Assembly: GCA_019918135.1 (NCBI GenBank)
Contig: WBZZ01003665.1
Span: 62,501-126,500, forward strand
DNA length: 64,000 bases
Direction: 5' to 3'
Source of the DNA: Paulinella micropora
Lineage: Eukaryota > Cercozoa > Imbricatea > Euglyphida > Paulinellidae
Positions 28,746 to 40,895 of this stretch are shown here, piece by piece. The notes beneath the pieces are model-generated. The model saw nothing but the letters and a program-made list of their open reading frames with translations. It had not been told where the DNA came from and ran no database searches. The first letter of the stretch is position 1; every line of letters starts with the position of its first letter. Both the position numbers and the translations under genes were made by a program.

Positions 28746-30779
28746 ACATACTAGACTACCTGAGGCTCCACGGATTCAGCGAATGAGTAGGCTGGTGACA
28801 GGACATTGCCATGTCGAGCTTGGAGCCGAGGAGGAAGTTTCCTGATTTGCATATGTCTACACATGGCGTTTCCCTCTACATTAAGACTGAGTACCTGACT
28901 ATATTATTATGTTACATATCATTTGCAGTACCGTAAATCTATTTTCTTAAAGTTATTTTCCGCAATTTTCATCGTGTTCATCGTCCAGCTCGTCGGTTGA
29001 AAATTCTCTTTCTTCTCTCTGCTTTTTCCCGTTCTGCCTGCGTTTCTTATTACTATCACAGCAGCTTTTCCCTTCCCGTCGGAGGCTCTCACATAATGCG
29101 TCACTGCATAAGTATGCACCATCGGGCCGGCGAGCTAGCCTCCGAGGCTGAACTGTCGGATCTTAAATCAAAGTTCAACAGTGCCGCTCATACAAACTCC
29201 AGTTTGAATACCAACCATAATTCATGTTCCTGGTAATGGTTTCTTTTCAGCTCAACGAAAAGCAAGCGTTCTTCAATTATATATTAATATTAATTAACCC
29301 TCAACCTGGAACTTATATTGCATTCTTAAAAGTGTTTGCGGACGGTAAAGAAACCTAAAATATGCTCGTACTTGCCCTTGCACTGAGCCAGAAATTTCCC
29401 ACGAAACCCACCGAAGGAGGACGTTGTTGGAGAGGTTGTTTGAGTCTTATAATACCCTCCACATCCGTTCAAGGACCATCTCAAAAGATATATTGTAACC
29501 CCGGTGACAAACGACTTCGTCGAATCCTGTTAGACCTATCAACATCTATCAATATAATTAATCGATTAGTCGGCTCAGTATGGTCCGGCATATGTAATGT
29601 CTGTTATTAGAGCAATTACTTATTATGTCCTGCCTAGTATGTATGTATTCGGGCAGTTCCCTTGGCGCCCTTTTTTCAATAAAGTTTCTACTGTAGGCCA
29701 GGTGACAGCTAGTATACGGCAGATTATTATTAAGTTAGTCTCACAGGTTATAGAGCCTTGTAGCCAATGGACAACTTGAAAACCTCCGTGATTGCGACCA
29801 CTGGCAGTCTTAAACCTGCACTCGAGGCGTCCCCCTCCTACCGGCTTGCGATTTCGTTGATTAGGTAATTACCCTGTCACTCCGGCACGGATCTAATACC
29901 TTTACACTCCGGTTTACTGAGGGACTCCGTTAGAAGCCATGATACCAATCGACACTTTTAATCCGCAAGTAGTATAGCAGAACTGACAAACTCAAAGGTA
30001 ATAGCGAAACTGAAATAAAGTCCTCACGCCGCTGAGGCTGTAATTATTCAAGTTACACAATTGTTATTGTCCAATCCTGAATGCCAATCATAGACCATTA
30101 CGCCGAGTCACCGGGCCGTTATCATTATTGACTAGAACTATACGGTCATTCGACTATACGAATAAACTACTTACCAGTCACAAAGTAATAACTAATAGTA
30201 AACGTAGTTATCCTACCAACGCTCCCCCTTAGTTCTATGTCGATATGCAAATTACCAATCAATACATCTACGATTAATAAGTATAGCAATGCGATAATGG
30301 CCGCCATTCCAATTAGTACTGAAAGATGATGATGTTTGGTCACAAAACTGAGAAATTGCCATCCTTGTCCAGTCCAACGTTGCCGCTTCTTTGTCAAGTT
30401 GACATCTCGACCTTGTCGATTAAAGCTTCAGCATAGGTCCTCCAAGTTGATCAAACTCGTACGTTACTGAATTACATTATTGATTAAAGCTTCAGCATGC
30501 CCGGATGATTCCGCCGAAGATGAAAACTACTCGCTGCGAAGACCGCTCTGACGGCTGATGTCCATGCTCCGCTCTTGCCGCGATATGCGATCGATGGTGG
30601 TGAGTTCACACGCCTGCTTTCGCGCTCGACTTCTACTTCGATGGGAACATCGCCTCGAGATGCCGCTCAACTACCTGCTCAAGACACTTCCTCCACACTT
30701 CAAAGAGAGAAAACTCACAAGAGAGCAACACAAGTTGACTTTGCGTAAATTTGCGTATTTAGCGTGAGTTTGCAGACTC
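28746..30779. other. Unit 1 region with no recognised gene
   Basis: AT-rich sequence with only short open frames. It contains a possible LTR (29948-30220, described separately). The 17-base word GATTAAAGCTTCAGCAT occurs twice, at about 30418 and 30482. Confidence 0.5.
29948..30220 (-). repeat. Possible copia-type LTR with PPT and PBS-like flanks (unit 1)
   Basis: On the minus strand the 273-bp segment is preceded by the purine tract AACTAAGGGGGAGC (30234-30221). It is followed by TGGTATCATGGCTTC (29947-29933), which shares its first eight bases with the usual copia primer-binding site. Copies lie at the same place in units 2 and 3. The inference rests on these two short motifs only. Confidence 0.35.
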
Positions 30780-31491
30780 GAGATATAAAATCATCGATCA
30801 AGTTTTACCATAAACTTACTAACGAGATACTCAAATTGATCCTTAGGAACATGTTTGGTTAGTACGTCTGCAATTTGTTTCTTAGTTCCTACCTTACAAA
30901 TTTAATCTCATTCTCTCTCTGTGCGTGATGAATGAAATGAAGTTCTAGTGGTAAGTGTTTAGTGCGTGGTCTTGACATTCCCCTTTCTGCTGCTAAGATG
31001 GTCTGTGCATTATCTTCATAAAGCTCTATCGGTCCTTTCCGTGCTATATCTAATTCTTCCGTGATATGTCGTATAGCCAATCCTTCCCGTATACACTCTG
31101 CTGCTGCGAAAATTTCAGCGTCATTAGAACTAAGTGCAATCCTAGTCTGTCGCTTTGACAACCAAGCTACCGGGTCTCCTCCCCAAAGCACTACATATCC
31201 TGTACGTGACTTTCCGGCTTTCTTACAGACCTTATGTGCTGCATCGGGCCACAGAGTAATTCGCGGGTATGTCCTTCCTTCTTGAGATGATCTAGGCCCG
31301 TGAAATGCAATACCGCGATACGAACTTTTCAAATACCTGAAGATCCTACCTATCAGAGCATAAGCAAGTCCTGGATTTACTGTTTCATCCCTCTCCCCCG
31401 ACCCTCGCAACCAGCGTGAAACCAACACTGTAGCTAAGAATACCATGCCCGTCCAAAGGCCCAAAACAAACAGCTCGAGAAGTTCCGTCAT
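30780..31491 (-). mobile_element. Ty1/copia fossil, RNase H end (unit 1)
   Basis: A degraded copia pol remnant. The sequence matches the C-terminal RNase H domain, with words such as SRTGYVVLWGGDPVAWLSKR and QTRIALSSNDAEIFAAAECI, and the family's C-terminal end towards about 30800. It is broken (about one or two breaks) and lacks most of the element. It was clearly old before the recent tandem duplication. Confidence 0.75.
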
Positions 31492-34400
31492 GCTCTACTA
31501 GTGACACTGTAGCAAAGGGCTAATACATGGACCAAGTTCCGCCATGCAGCAAAGTTGCTGCCGTCATGCGCCACCATGCGCACAGTTCAACACAGGTCCC
31601 CATAAGTCCTAAGATGGGGTAACAAAGAAAGTAAAATAACACCGGTACCATCATCCTTTCTCCCCAAATAAGGTGGAAGAAGCCAGAGAGGATAATAGAG
31701 AAACCAATCCAATTAAGGACCAAACTGAAACCACTTCCAAGGTCTACTAGCTTCAAGATGATGGAAAAGCGTTGCTGCACAGAAAGAACAGGTATACTCG
31801 TGACGCTCCCGTAAGGGAGACCAAGGGGGGAAAAGTTCAAGAAAGGATGCCACGCTACTAAAGCCAGCTCCACAAGGAGTAGTAAGCACACCCTCCCACC
31901 CCCAACGCCACAGACCAACAGCAACATAACCAACAATAGTCAAGGACATGTCCAGATAACAGAGAACGACGCCACCTCTCAAACTCACACAAGGAGGAAG
32001 TGGAGAGAAAGAGAGTTAGATTGTCCACTAGACCGAATAAGGGAATGTCCCAGCACCCGCCAGGGCACCCAACAAACTTCCCAAAGCCGACATGAGTCCA
32101 ACGTTCCACACCAAGCCGAAGAAAGGGAGAAAGGTCCAAAAGCCTGCAGAAAGAGAAAGCACAGGCAGACCGAACATTAAAGAACGTGCCAGTAACTAAA
32201 TAAATGTCATAGCAAAGAGCTCGCAGAGCATAAACAAATGAAGTAAAGTCAGTTATCATCCACCCAGATGCTAGGTATGGGCATGTGTGTGCCATGTTCT
32301 CACCGAACACTCCCCCCACCTCAGCAAAAGCTTGAGACTGAATGCACACAGAGTGGGAAGCAAAAGGAACAATTTACTGACACCACACAGACACGCCAGC
32401 ACACGTACAGGACAAGTGAGGCCAACATAGCTCCATAAGCACAGCTCAATACATGAAAATGTCTCGTAAAACACGGTGACATTTGTGTATGTCTTCAGCC
32501 ATGATAGACTGTTCTGCCTAGTATGTCTATCTCAACCTGTGCTCTCAGTTAACATCTCACCTTGCCATAGAGTGGGCTCTGGGCTACTCAATGTGCCTCT
32601 GGCCTCTCGAATAAAATCTGAATGCCCCTTGGCTCTTTACACACATAAAATACTAACACACCACATACCTATAATGTGTGTTCTGTTGGACCTCAAAGGT
32701 CTCTTGTCGTCCCTTGACTCTTGCATCAACACTAAACTGAACAAAATGAATAATTAGTTGCCACCGAAAAGAGCAACACCACCAGCATGCAAACATACCC
32801 AAAAGAAACATGTTGTGTGTCCAACGGTGCATGCAATGAAAACAATGTGAGTGGGTAAAAGATGAATGTACGTGAAGAGCAAAAACAGCTGTAAGCAACG
32901 CCAGCCGGCCCTTCCACGACCCGAAGCTGTCCAATGATCAAACAGCCCCAGGCCCTCCCACCACACCAAGTCAGCGGGCTTACAAATAGCTCCACTATGC
33001 AGGAAAAGGTCTCAAATGTCTGACACAAGCCTTCCTGTCCCACCGGGGTCCCAACACGCAAAGCAGCAAACCGGCTGCCTGCCCCAACCCCAAAACAAAA
33101 AACAGTCACCAACGCTCGGGTTCGCCATATCTAGCTCAACAGCCTCAGGTGCCTCCCCTTGTCATTGTCGTCTAAACTTATGCTCTCGTCAGAGCAAACA
33201 AACTTGGGGGTAACTAAAGTTAATGAGGGCCCTCCAACACATTACATGTGTGGCAGCCACCCGGCTGATAAACATAATTCCCACACACCCTACTTCGCGA
33301 TCTTGTAGGCTTGGCCCCCGTTTTCTGGCACTACCCTGTCGGTGTTACACAAACTAAAAGGGGTAGCTAGCCCCTACCCAACCATAGACCTTCAGCCCCC
33401 GAGACGGTGCACTCAGTACAGGCTTCTCCAAAGATCTGTGCCCTCTAGTCTAACCACGTACCGTGCCGAGTACTGATTCAACCCTAGAAGGTCTTCAACT
33501 AATTGCTACAGCACAGTGCAGGCAATTGTCACGTTCGTGTCTTGTCCTGTTCCTGTTCGTCCAACCAAGTCTCATATGTACCTGACCTACCAAACCAGTC
33601 TGCCACTTTTAGAATACATAAAGGTCTTCTAGACACGCATGAACGAACACCACGAGTGACAGAAAAGACGGAAGGACGAAGACGAGGCAACTTGAAGCAG
33701 CTCCAACCGAAGACGCAAAGTCCCACCAAAAGCTACACCTTCAGATTCAGCTCGATGCGCAGTGGCCCTTCTGGCAGACGCATGAGCTCTCATCTTCGAG
33801 TTTGTAGCCACGTCACACTGCCGACTCGCTCCCATTTTCCTATCCCCTCCTTCCGTTAGGCTCCTCGCAGGGAACGCACTAACAAGGCTCATAACCCGAT
33901 GAACAATTTGAACTGAGGTCCGGGTAGGGCCTTTGAAACTAGCCTGTTAACCGGAGGCTCCGGGATCCCAGTTGTCTACCACCATTTTACTGAGTCACAC
34001 TGAGATTAACTAAAAAGGAAACCAACCTCACCAACTTCAATCGGTAATATATGAAGGAAATTTGCCACCAGTACCAGAAAACTGGCATGGTAGTACAGGA
34101 ACTTATCATAACTAGCATAAGTACTAAGTATTAAGTACTTAGAAGAGTGAAGCTAACGTGACTATACGGTTATGCTGTAGTGGACTAGGATCTAATTAAT
34201 TTGTCCAATGTACTGTTCATGTGCTGCTAGTGTTTGCTCAATGGTGTGACTACTCAGGAGCCGGAAATAAATGAGGAAACAGATCCGAGAGGAAGCTCAG
34301 AGTCTCAACCGACGATATTTACCAATCTACCGGTATTACCTACTGTTCCAGTATAAGAAGGAGAGGGGGATTGTAGCAGCAGATAGGTAAATATGCGACG

Positions 34401-35217
34401 TTTTCTTATACTTCTATACACAGTGATGTATAGATGAGCTATATCTAGTCAAGATATGGTTATCAATGTAACTTTACTAGGTTGCCAGGGGAGAGGTTCA
34501 CATTCTGTACTTCAGACACTTGGTCTTTATTGAGACAGAAGGAAACTGAACCCAACACGGGCTCAATCAAATTGAACTAATTGCCCGCCTAAACTTGAAT
34601 AAAGGAAATACAACTGAGTATAATAGGTAAAGCAATGATCAGTCCTATGAAGGAACTGACTGCCACTAGGCCAGTACCAGAAATATTAATAACTATGTAA
34701 AAACATGTAGAGGCCGATATGACTAAATACTATTAATATATTAATAAATTGTCCATTGCTCCCCCTATTTAGGAATAGCGGCCGATATGAGCCAACATGG
34801 TAAATGTCATAACGCCAGACAACAGCCAAACAAGTTCATCAATAAAATATTGAAACAACTCAAACAGCAAAACCTTCAACACATCGTTAAGCAATACACA
34901 CATCAACATCATTATCAATATCGCATACTATGCAATCTACACCATTCGCACGGAAAATGACCAACACGCAATATGAAGATTGTAATGCCCCCAACGATAG
35001 CTCGTAAAAAGTCGGTAATACAACCAAACACAGTCCTCAAGAATGAGAATGATGTCTCGTTGTATTAGCTCAGTGAAGCCAAAAAGGAAAACGGCAACAG
35101 ACCAGGAATAAAATGGCATCAGGTCCAATCCGGACAAATAATACTGAAAAGCAAGCTGGTGCACCTGTCACCAGGAAAAGGTATTTTTTACCGGCTATCC
35201 GGGGGGTGATGCCTACA
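31492..35217. other. Unit 1 region with no recognised gene; possible LTR of gypsy element
   Basis: No coding sequence could be supported. Overlapping hydrophobic frames on the minus strand (31520-32349) lack any domain. The right edge ends GATGCCTACA at 35217. That edge, together with a minus-strand AATAAA at 34526-34531, could belong to the 3' LTR of the gypsy element, whose left limit I could not find. Confidence 0.4.
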
Positions 35218-35234
35218 GTACCCCCTCCCGATTT
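35218..35234 (-). other. Possible polypurine tract and LTR edge (unit 1)
   Basis: The minus strand reads AAAATCGGGAGGGGGTAC and then TGTAGGCATC, a purine run followed by a TG start as at a 3' LTR edge. The motif is short, so this is tentative. Equivalent sites lie at about 47363 and 59481. Confidence 0.35.
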
Positions 35235-36059
35235 TATGACGGAAATAGCATTTTCGTCATACACATTCTGATTTCTTTCTGCAAATAGTATGCGCTAGGG
35301 AGTCATGCCACACAGCGCATCGACCCACGGATAGACGCTAAAAGACGATAAATATATCCTCATACGGCACGTCAAAGCGGATTCTCTAGCCTTTCTTGTA
35401 AATTTTGAACTCCTTCCCCTCAATTTCTTTTTTTTTCTTTTTTTTTTTCGGCAGTATGTCAAGAACAAACGTACAATTAATAAAAAAAATACAAGCAACG
35501 TGGTGCTGTAGTACGATTCCCCCTTTGATCTCCTTCTTCTTCTTATCATTATCATTATTATTATTATTATTCACAGGGAGATCGTAAGTACATTGTCTTT
35601 TTTAATGACATACCCTTGTATAAGGCGGATATCCTATGATATAGTATTAGGGGGCCAGTCCTAATAGCTATATCCGAAGTCGAGGTGTATGTACCCGACC
35701 TTGCGATATACCGACACAAGTAGAGATTGACCGTGCTCAGGTACGACAGTATATAATCTATCGTAAAAAATAATTTAATGAAAGTTTCAGAGAACATTTC
35801 ATTTTCGAGAACATCATCCCAGGACTTGGAAAGGGTCATACCCGGGAACACCATCGCTCAATACACTAGCGATCCCCGTATACGGTGTAGTATCATCGTC
35901 GATCGACCTTTCGCACTCGTATGTTGCGATCGAATGCCAAGTTATATCACTGAGTCTTTTTAATATTCATATTGATAACTGATGATGCATGATCAAATCA
36001 TGATACGCCGTGGGCAATCAATCAGTTTATTTGAGACGCATAAAGAAAAATAGTTTCTT
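35235..36059. other. Unit 1, between possible LTR edge and gypsy pol
   Basis: AT-rich, with a T-rich tract (about 35423-35449) and a short ATT repeat (about 35546-35570). No gene is recognised. It is probably the 3' untranslated part of the gypsy element. Confidence 0.4.
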
Positions 36060-39000
36060 TGTCACTGCCTTCGTCGTCTGGCGCGGATTTCTTTGCCTGG
36101 TGGAGGACCACCAACAAAAGTCAGATCGAACTTTGACTGTTCGAGAATGTCCCAGATCTTATTAGGGATTCCGCCCAACGATAATTCAAAAGCGACATCA
36201 AGCACTCCTCTTGGCAGTGTCTGAATGGTCCACGCAGTGTTATCCTTGTCTCTGGGAGTAATTGTATCATCTCATGTCTCGAGACTTTTTGCGTCTTTAT
36301 ATACTGGCAGATAATGTCTTGCCTTTGGAACCTCAACCGGGCCCATACTTCTCCAGAACTGGAGTATCGGTTGTACTATCTTTGCGGCTGATGATATTTT
36401 GAGTGTCCGTGTGACACGCATCTGTCGTGGGACCGCCACGACCCGCATCAAGTATAAGTCTGAGAGAGTGTCATCAGCTACATGTTGTTCCGCTGGTCTC
36501 ATCAGCGACATGTTGTTCCGCTGGTCTCATCAGATAAAAAACATTTTTCACCCATGCGATGGTTGCTATCGCATCGCCTTCCTTCCATCGCTCATGGACA
36601 ATCTCAACGTTGCCCGCGTTTGGGTCAGTGTCCGTCCCCTCCTCCTCCTGGTGGACGTCCTTTGATCTCATCGACCTCATCGCCTTCCTCGGTTGGTCGT
36701 TGATAAGATCATTCCGCGCTCTCCTTAGCTGCGCCTCTGTGATCTTCTCCTTCTTTCCGCTATGCTCTCGCGGAGACTTGGACTGAGTCCCCACCGCGCT
36801 TATGCGGTCAGTCTTCTCCTTGCTGTCCACCTCACTCTCCTCCTTCTCAGCTATCGGTGCCCGATAAGCATCGTCTTGGTCTATGCCAGCCTCCTTGTGG
36901 ATGGGCGGCACCTCTTTGAAATCATCCTTCATCCGTTTTAACGCCTCCTCAACGGATTCATCTTCCAGTAAGAAGGGATCATACTTAATCAGCTTTCTTA
37001 CATTCACAATTTGCACCTTCCCTCTACCCCTGATCTTGTAATTCAGAGGTCCCGTCTGTTCCATAATCTGATAAGGTCCTTTCCAGTGAGTGAACAGCTT
37101 AGAGCTGACTCCCTTCGGGACTTGAGGATGGTACAATAGTACAATATCCCCGACCTGGAACTTGATCTGATCCAAGTGCGCTTGTCGCACCCCTTCAGCA
37201 TCAGTCTTTCGGCGCTCCGCCTCTCTATGCGCCCTGACTATTTGTTCCGCCTCCATCTTCACTCTAAGTCTCATCCCAAACAACTCATCCGCATCCGCCC
37301 AAGTGTCTTTTGGGTGAAGGAGCGAAGTCGGGATATCAGGCTCACGCCCATATACTAACTGATATGGCGAGATTGAGCTCTTCGAGCCTCCTAACGCCGT
37401 AGAGGGTAGACAGTTCATTGCAAACGCAAATGATGGTGCTGCCTCGACCCATGCTCTTTGATTCTCCTTCTTCGTGCAATATATCTTTAGCGAGGCTTTG
37501 AGGGGTCTGTGTACCCGCTCGATTTTCCCATTTGCTCGCGGGTTATAGGCAGTAACATATTGCCATTTCATCCCGTAATACTTAGATAGTTTGTCGATGA
37601 CCTCGTTATTAAAGTCCGAGCCTCGATCAGAACATATCTTTCTTGGTACTCCGATCTGTGAGATGATCCTATCGATCAGCGCCTCGGCCGTCGTCTTGCC
37701 GGTAACGTCTTTGACAGGGATGATCCACACATAGTTGGTGGCTCTGTCAATAGCCGTAAGGAGGTATTTGTAACCATCCTTCGATTCTGGGAAAGGTCCC
37801 ACATGATCAATGTGTATAAACTCAAACATCCCCGCATGAAGAGGAAATTCGCCAATCAGGCCGAAATTTGCCTTCAGTGGTGTTTTGTTTATCTTGCACG
37901 GGATGCATGCATCCACCGCCTGATCTATCTCCTCCTTCATCTTCTTCCACCAGAATCGCCTCGCTACGAACATATGAGTTCGTTGTCGACCCGGATGCGC
38001 CAAAAGTGGGCAATTGTGGGCTGCGACAAATATAAATCGTCTCAGACTCTCCGGTACCCAAAGGGTCCATTTGTCCGGCTGTGACGCATAGCGACCGTGA
38101 AGGCCCTTGTACCACAGTAGACCATCTCTCCATCCCATCTCCTTCATCTGATCTTTGATCGCTTTCGTCATCCGTAGCTCATGCGGGTTCTGATATAACT
38201 GTATCAGTTCTTTAAACTCCGGATCTTGAGCCTGTTGTTGCCTCCATGCGGTAGGCGAGGCTATATGGATAGTACCATCTTCTAGCCGTACCCCGATTCT
38301 TTCCGGGTCATCGTCTAGGTCACTTCTCCGCTCTTGAGGAGGCTCCGCATAAACTTCCTGCGTCTCCTCTTCCTCTCTTATGTTCGCCTTCGCATTCTCA
38401 TATACCTCATAGGACCACTCAGCGTCCTCCTGGGTATGTAGCTCACAACATATCCCGTGATCCGGGCCTTGTGGACTGTACCGTAGACCTGTGCGGTCAT
38501 ATCGGACTCCACTCGCCATCTCCATCGCCTCAATGTGGCTGACCTCATACACCTTGTCAGTGGACAAGTCTTCCATCTCCACCGTGGACACCAACGCCGA
38601 TACTTCTGAGTTAAACTCTAGCCTAGAGAGGCTATCAGCGACCACATTTCGCTTTCCCGGTAGATGGACCATTGTAAAATCGAAACAAGACAAGAACGCT
38701 TGCCACCGCGCCAGCCGTCCCGTCTGTTCATGATTCATCAACCATAACAGGTTATGATGATCAGTTCTGACAGTAAATTGAGGTCCTCCCCACAAATACT
38801 CTCTGAGCCTCTTGAGGGCCCATACTACCGCCAACGCCTCTCTTTGCCTTGTGCAATAGTTTCTCTCCGCCGCACACAACTTCCTACTAATAAACATGAT
38901 TGGGCGTAATTTCTTTTCCTCATCCTCTTGTTGTAATACAGCCCCAATCGCAAACTTAGATGCGTCTGTATCGACTACGAATTGTTTCGTAAAGTCGGGC

Positions 39001-39613
39001 ATCGTTAACACCAGTCCTCCGTCTTTCGGGTCTTTGTAAATGAGATCTTTGAGCGCATGAAACGCTTGCAAAGCCTCTTCGTCCCACTTCTCAAAGTCTC
39101 CAAAATCTATCATTTTCTCCACTTTAGCCCGTGTTGCACCCCAATCGGGTATAAACTGGCTATAGTATTGCGCCATCGCAAGGAATGAGTGCAATTCAGT
39201 GTGGTTCTTCGGTATCGGTCGATTCATAATCTCCTCCCTCTTCTCTTTGGATATCGAGACTCGATTATGGGAGATCTCGTACCCTAAGTATGTCACACTC
39301 GTCTTGGCAAGTTGACACTTCTTTAGATTGCACTTCAGGCCAAAAGCTCCGATGCGCCTGAATATATCGGACAAATGATCGATATGCTCCTCCATTGTGT
39401 TAGAGTATACGATAATGTCATCGATATAGCAAAATGCATATTCTCCCGCCTTCTGTCCCCGCCTTCTCATAAAGCCACCGTCAGACAAATCATCGTACTG
39501 ACTGCTCAACATCTTCTGCATCGCCTTCTGGAAAAGTCCTGGGGCTTGCTTGAGGCCCATCGGAAGCACTTTCCATTGATATATTTCCATACCCACCACA
39601 AATGCCGTCAGCC
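36060..39613 (-). mobile_element. Ty3/gypsy-type LTR retrotransposon, pol part (unit 1)
   Basis: A fossil on the minus strand, open over most of its length, with about one or two breaks near its 3' end. In order it shows reverse transcriptase (FCYIDDIIVYS, near residue 60 of the visible frame) and RNase H (VVDTDASKFAIGAVL, about residue 210). An HHCC zinc-binding region and integrase with IHIDHVGPF, SDRGSDFNNE and GKIERVHR follow, then the GPY-type motif HWKGPYQI. The order RT, RNase H, integrase and the GPY motif place it in Ty3/gypsy. The right end is set by the tandem-unit junction. The three copies are nearly identical to each other because of the recent duplication. Confidence 0.9.
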
Positions 39614-39679
39614 ATTGTTGGTTTTTTTTTTCTTGGTCTTTCCTGCCGTCTCTTCATGCTAGTTCTCTTGATGTTGCAG

Positions 39680-40002
39680 AAACTATTCTGTTCTCTCGAC
39701 CTTGACCAGGTCATTCCGCTCTCTGCCTGGACACATGCCTGCACATCCCAGCTTTGCTTGTGTTATACAGTTAGCTTTACCCAGATATTGCAGAATGTGC
39801 ACGCACGCGCCATCACGTACCGCCGCTGCTGTTTTCGTTTGGGCTGTCATGCACATCAACAATATGCTGAGTGTGCTGCTTCCTACGCCACTCGGATGGT
39901 TCGTGGGTTTTTCTCCTTTACGCGTATGGAAGCTTGATGGGGGAGAGATTCGATGCGGCATGGTGTGTTTGTGTGGATGGAAGGGGGAAGTTTGGGGAGG
40001 GG

Positions 40003-40066
<64 letters not shown>

Positions 40067-40895
40067 ACAGGACACGATCTGGGATGTGGTCCTCACAGGA
40101 TGGATTTGTGTCCACCGCGGAGCTCACACAAGCACTGCAAGTTCCCCCTGAGCAGGCCAAAGACATGATTGCAGAGGCAATATCTGCAACCACAAGCACA
40201 GCCAATACCTCTGCTTACAAACCTTCAGACCGCAACATAAGACCATACAGTGCACCATATATTGAGTACACACTCACAAACACACACACACACGCAGACA
40301 CACACTTATGCACACACACACACACACACGCATAGAAACATATACTCTTTCTCTTTCTTCTGGCCGTGGTGCTGCAGGTCGACAAGAACGGGGATGGGCA
40401 AGTCGATTACTCTGAGTTTTTGTCCATGTGGACGCAACGCAAGGCAGAGGTAGTACTCGCAGGCCGTGCTCCAAGCGCATGATCCAGCTTTGCCCTCTTT
40501 AGCTTCACCCTCTTCTTGGCAATTTCAACAGATTATCGTGGGTGCAGTGTTATGTCTGCTTTATGTATCTGCAGGACTTGTTCGCATTGGCCAATCCGTT
40601 CACAGAACAGCCTGCCCACCCCGCCTCCGTCCTCATGTCCAGGTCCTCCCCGAACCGTTGCACGCTCAACCTGCGTCTCGCCGAGTATATTGAGCTCACC
40701 TCCCTTCCCTCCCTCTTTGCCACAGCGTTTTGTCTGCGCCCTTCCGGCGGAGAATCAAACTCACAGGTGGAGACAAGGGTGCTCAGATGTCTTGAACACC
40801 ATACGCTCAGACCGCCTACTGCACTGTGTGCAGTGATGCGATGTGTACATCCCCGCCCCGCGACATGCCTCAGAAGAGCTCGGTGTACATCATAG
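39680..40895 (+). pseudogene. Second copy of the last CDPK exons
   Basis: Duplicate of the four 3' CDPK exons: 39680-39709, 40099-40176, 40378-40449 and 40575-40895. Splice sites, including the GC donor, and the coded EF-hands match the first copy. No kinase exons precede it within unit 2, so it is a detached exon set unless long-range splicing joins it. The AG repeat in its intron is about 57 bases. Confidence 0.75.

Larger units (their letters stand above)
27435..39614. repeat. Tandem unit 1 (12.18 kb)
   Basis: First of three near-identical head-to-tail units. Contents left to right: CDPK 3' exons, unassigned DNA, copia fossil, unassigned DNA with possible LTR edges, gypsy pol. Its left edge is TTGTTGG in a CDPK intron and its right edge falls inside the gypsy RT. 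Confidence 0.9.

Noticed and set aside
29768-29869. Short frame of 33 codons starting MDNLKTSVIATTGSL
   Set aside because: No similarity recognised, no splice partner, and its length is within chance.
31520-32349. Overlapping hydrophobic minus-strand frames that look like membrane proteins
   Set aside because: Three frames overlap, codon use looks random, no motif is present, and they recur only because the unit is tandemly repeated.
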